NCBI GenBank assembly: GCA_937997955.1
Contig: CALLDR010000211.1
Span: 1-13,065, forward strand
DNA: 13,065 bases
Reading direction: 5' to 3'
DNA from: an uncultured Emergencia sp.
GTDB lineage: Bacteria; Bacillota; Clostridia; Peptostreptococcales; Anaerovoracaceae
The notes below the pieces were generated by a model. It was not told the origin of the DNA and searched no databases. It saw only the letters and a program-made list of their open reading frames with translations. The position numbers and the translations under genes are program-made. Position 1 is the first letter of the stretch, and the number at the start of each line of letters is the position of its first letter. Shown one piece after another: positions 12,458 through 13,065 of the stretch.

Positions 12458-13065
12458 CGTCTAAAATCATCATAATGACGAAGCCCACCGCGAAGCCTAT
12501 GGTCCCTATATTGCTGTGGCTTCCCTCGCTGGCCTCCGGGATCAGTTCCTCCACCACCACGTAGATCATGGCTCCGGCGGCAAAGGCCAGAACATACGGC
12601 AAAAAAGGCTCTATCTGATGGGCGATCAAAAGGGTCAGCGCCGCTGCTGCCGGCTCTACCGCCCCCGAGGCGGCTCCGTAGAGAAACGCCTTTCCCTTCC
12701 CCATGTCGTTCTCGCTTTTCAGCGGCATAGAAACGATGGCGCCCTCGGGGAAATTCTGAATAGCGATGCCGATGGCCAGCGTCAAAGCGCCGGCGGCAGT
12801 GATGTCGCTGTTTCCCGCCAGCATACCGGCGAAGACGACGCCTACGGCCATGCCCTCCGGAATGTTGTGAAGGGTCACCGCCAGCACCATCATGGTATTC
12901 TTCCGCAGCGCGCTCTCCGGACCTTCATGGACCTCGCTGCCCAGGTGCAGATGCGGAACATGGCGGTCGAGGAACAGCAGAAAGCCTATGCCCAGCAAAA
13001 GTCCCGCCGCCGCGGGAGCAAAGGCCAGCTTTCCCATTCCGGCCGACATGTACATGGCCGTTTTC
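12444..13065 (-). CDS. ZIP-family divalent metal transporter (5' end outside window)
   Basis: The frame stays open to the right edge (codons before the ATG at 13055 read K-T-A), so the N-terminus is missing; the visible part is about 206 residues against a usual 250-280. It contains the ZIP metal-site motifs in helices 4 and 5: TLHNIPEGMAVG, and QNFPEG with its conserved Asn and Glu. A His-rich loop (RHVPHLHLGSEVHEG) lies before helix 4, and a late segment MIYVVVEELIPEA is typical of the gufA/ZupT branch. Such proteins import zinc, iron or manganese across the cytoplasmic membrane. The metal cannot be told from the sequence. The stop codon lies 8 bp before the -35 box of ileS. Several hydrophobic segments and a short cytosolic end (LDVALG) are visible. 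Confidence 0.92.
   Translation of the reverse strand, partial: KTAMYMSAGMGKLAFAPAAAGLLLGIGFLLFLDRHVPHLHLGSEVHEGPESALRKNTMMVLAVTLHNIPEGMAVGVVFAGMLAGNSDITAAGALTLAIGIAIQNFPEGAIVSMPLKSENDMGKGKAFLYGAASGAVEPAAAALTLLIAHQIEPFLPYVLAFAAGAMIYVVVEELIPEASEGSHSNIGTIGFAVGFVIMMILDVALG

Overview
The window looks like chromosomal DNA of a Gram-positive, low-to-medium GC anaerobe of the Bacillota (class Clostridia). The evidence is strong AGGAGG-type ribosome binding sites, a T-box leader in front of ileS, a cobalamin riboswitch with an intrinsic terminator, a YitT-family membrane protein and several short lipoprotein or membrane-protein genes. I cannot name the genus. Almost everything reads on the minus strand. 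The only plus-strand coding material is a decayed ATPase remnant.

Layout from left to right: (1) 1-891, a BMP/PnrA-type substrate-binding lipoprotein running off the left edge; (2) 947-2126, a CoA-pyrophosphatase-like Nudix hydrolase behind a small P-loop ATPase, with a strong intrinsic terminator between them; (3) 2263-3420, a YitT-family membrane protein and, upstream of it, a 48-residue small protein with a good ribosome binding site; (4) 3476-4169, a regulatory region with tandem 11-12 bp repeats, a doubtful 52-codon ORF, two tandem terminators and a complete cobalamin riboswitch with its own promoter, but no recognisable B12 gene; (5) 4238-5456, rlmN behind a promoter and a 5' leader packed with hairpins; (6) 5590-7850, a cluster of small membrane proteins and a lipoprotein of unknown function, one of which appears frameshifted at a T-run; (7) 7871-8848, a decayed zone with diverged repeats, a broken reading frame and the C-terminal remnant of an AAA/DUF4143 ATPase; (8) 8856-12436, ileS with a full isoleucine T-box leader and promoter, encoding a type-2 IleRS whose HIGH signature reads GIHH; (9) 12444-13065, a ZIP-family metal transporter running off the right edge.

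Six sigma-A-type promoters could be placed with exactly 17-bp spacers (the riboswitch, rlmN, the two membrane-protein units, ileS and the P-loop gene). Five of these six have a -35 box beginning TTGC. The best candidates for something undescribed are the orphan cobalamin riboswitch with its tandem terminators and small downstream ORFs, the repeated-hairpin leader of rlmN, and the unknown membrane/lipoprotein cluster. No mobile element with intact ends, CRISPR array, tRNA or rRNA was seen.
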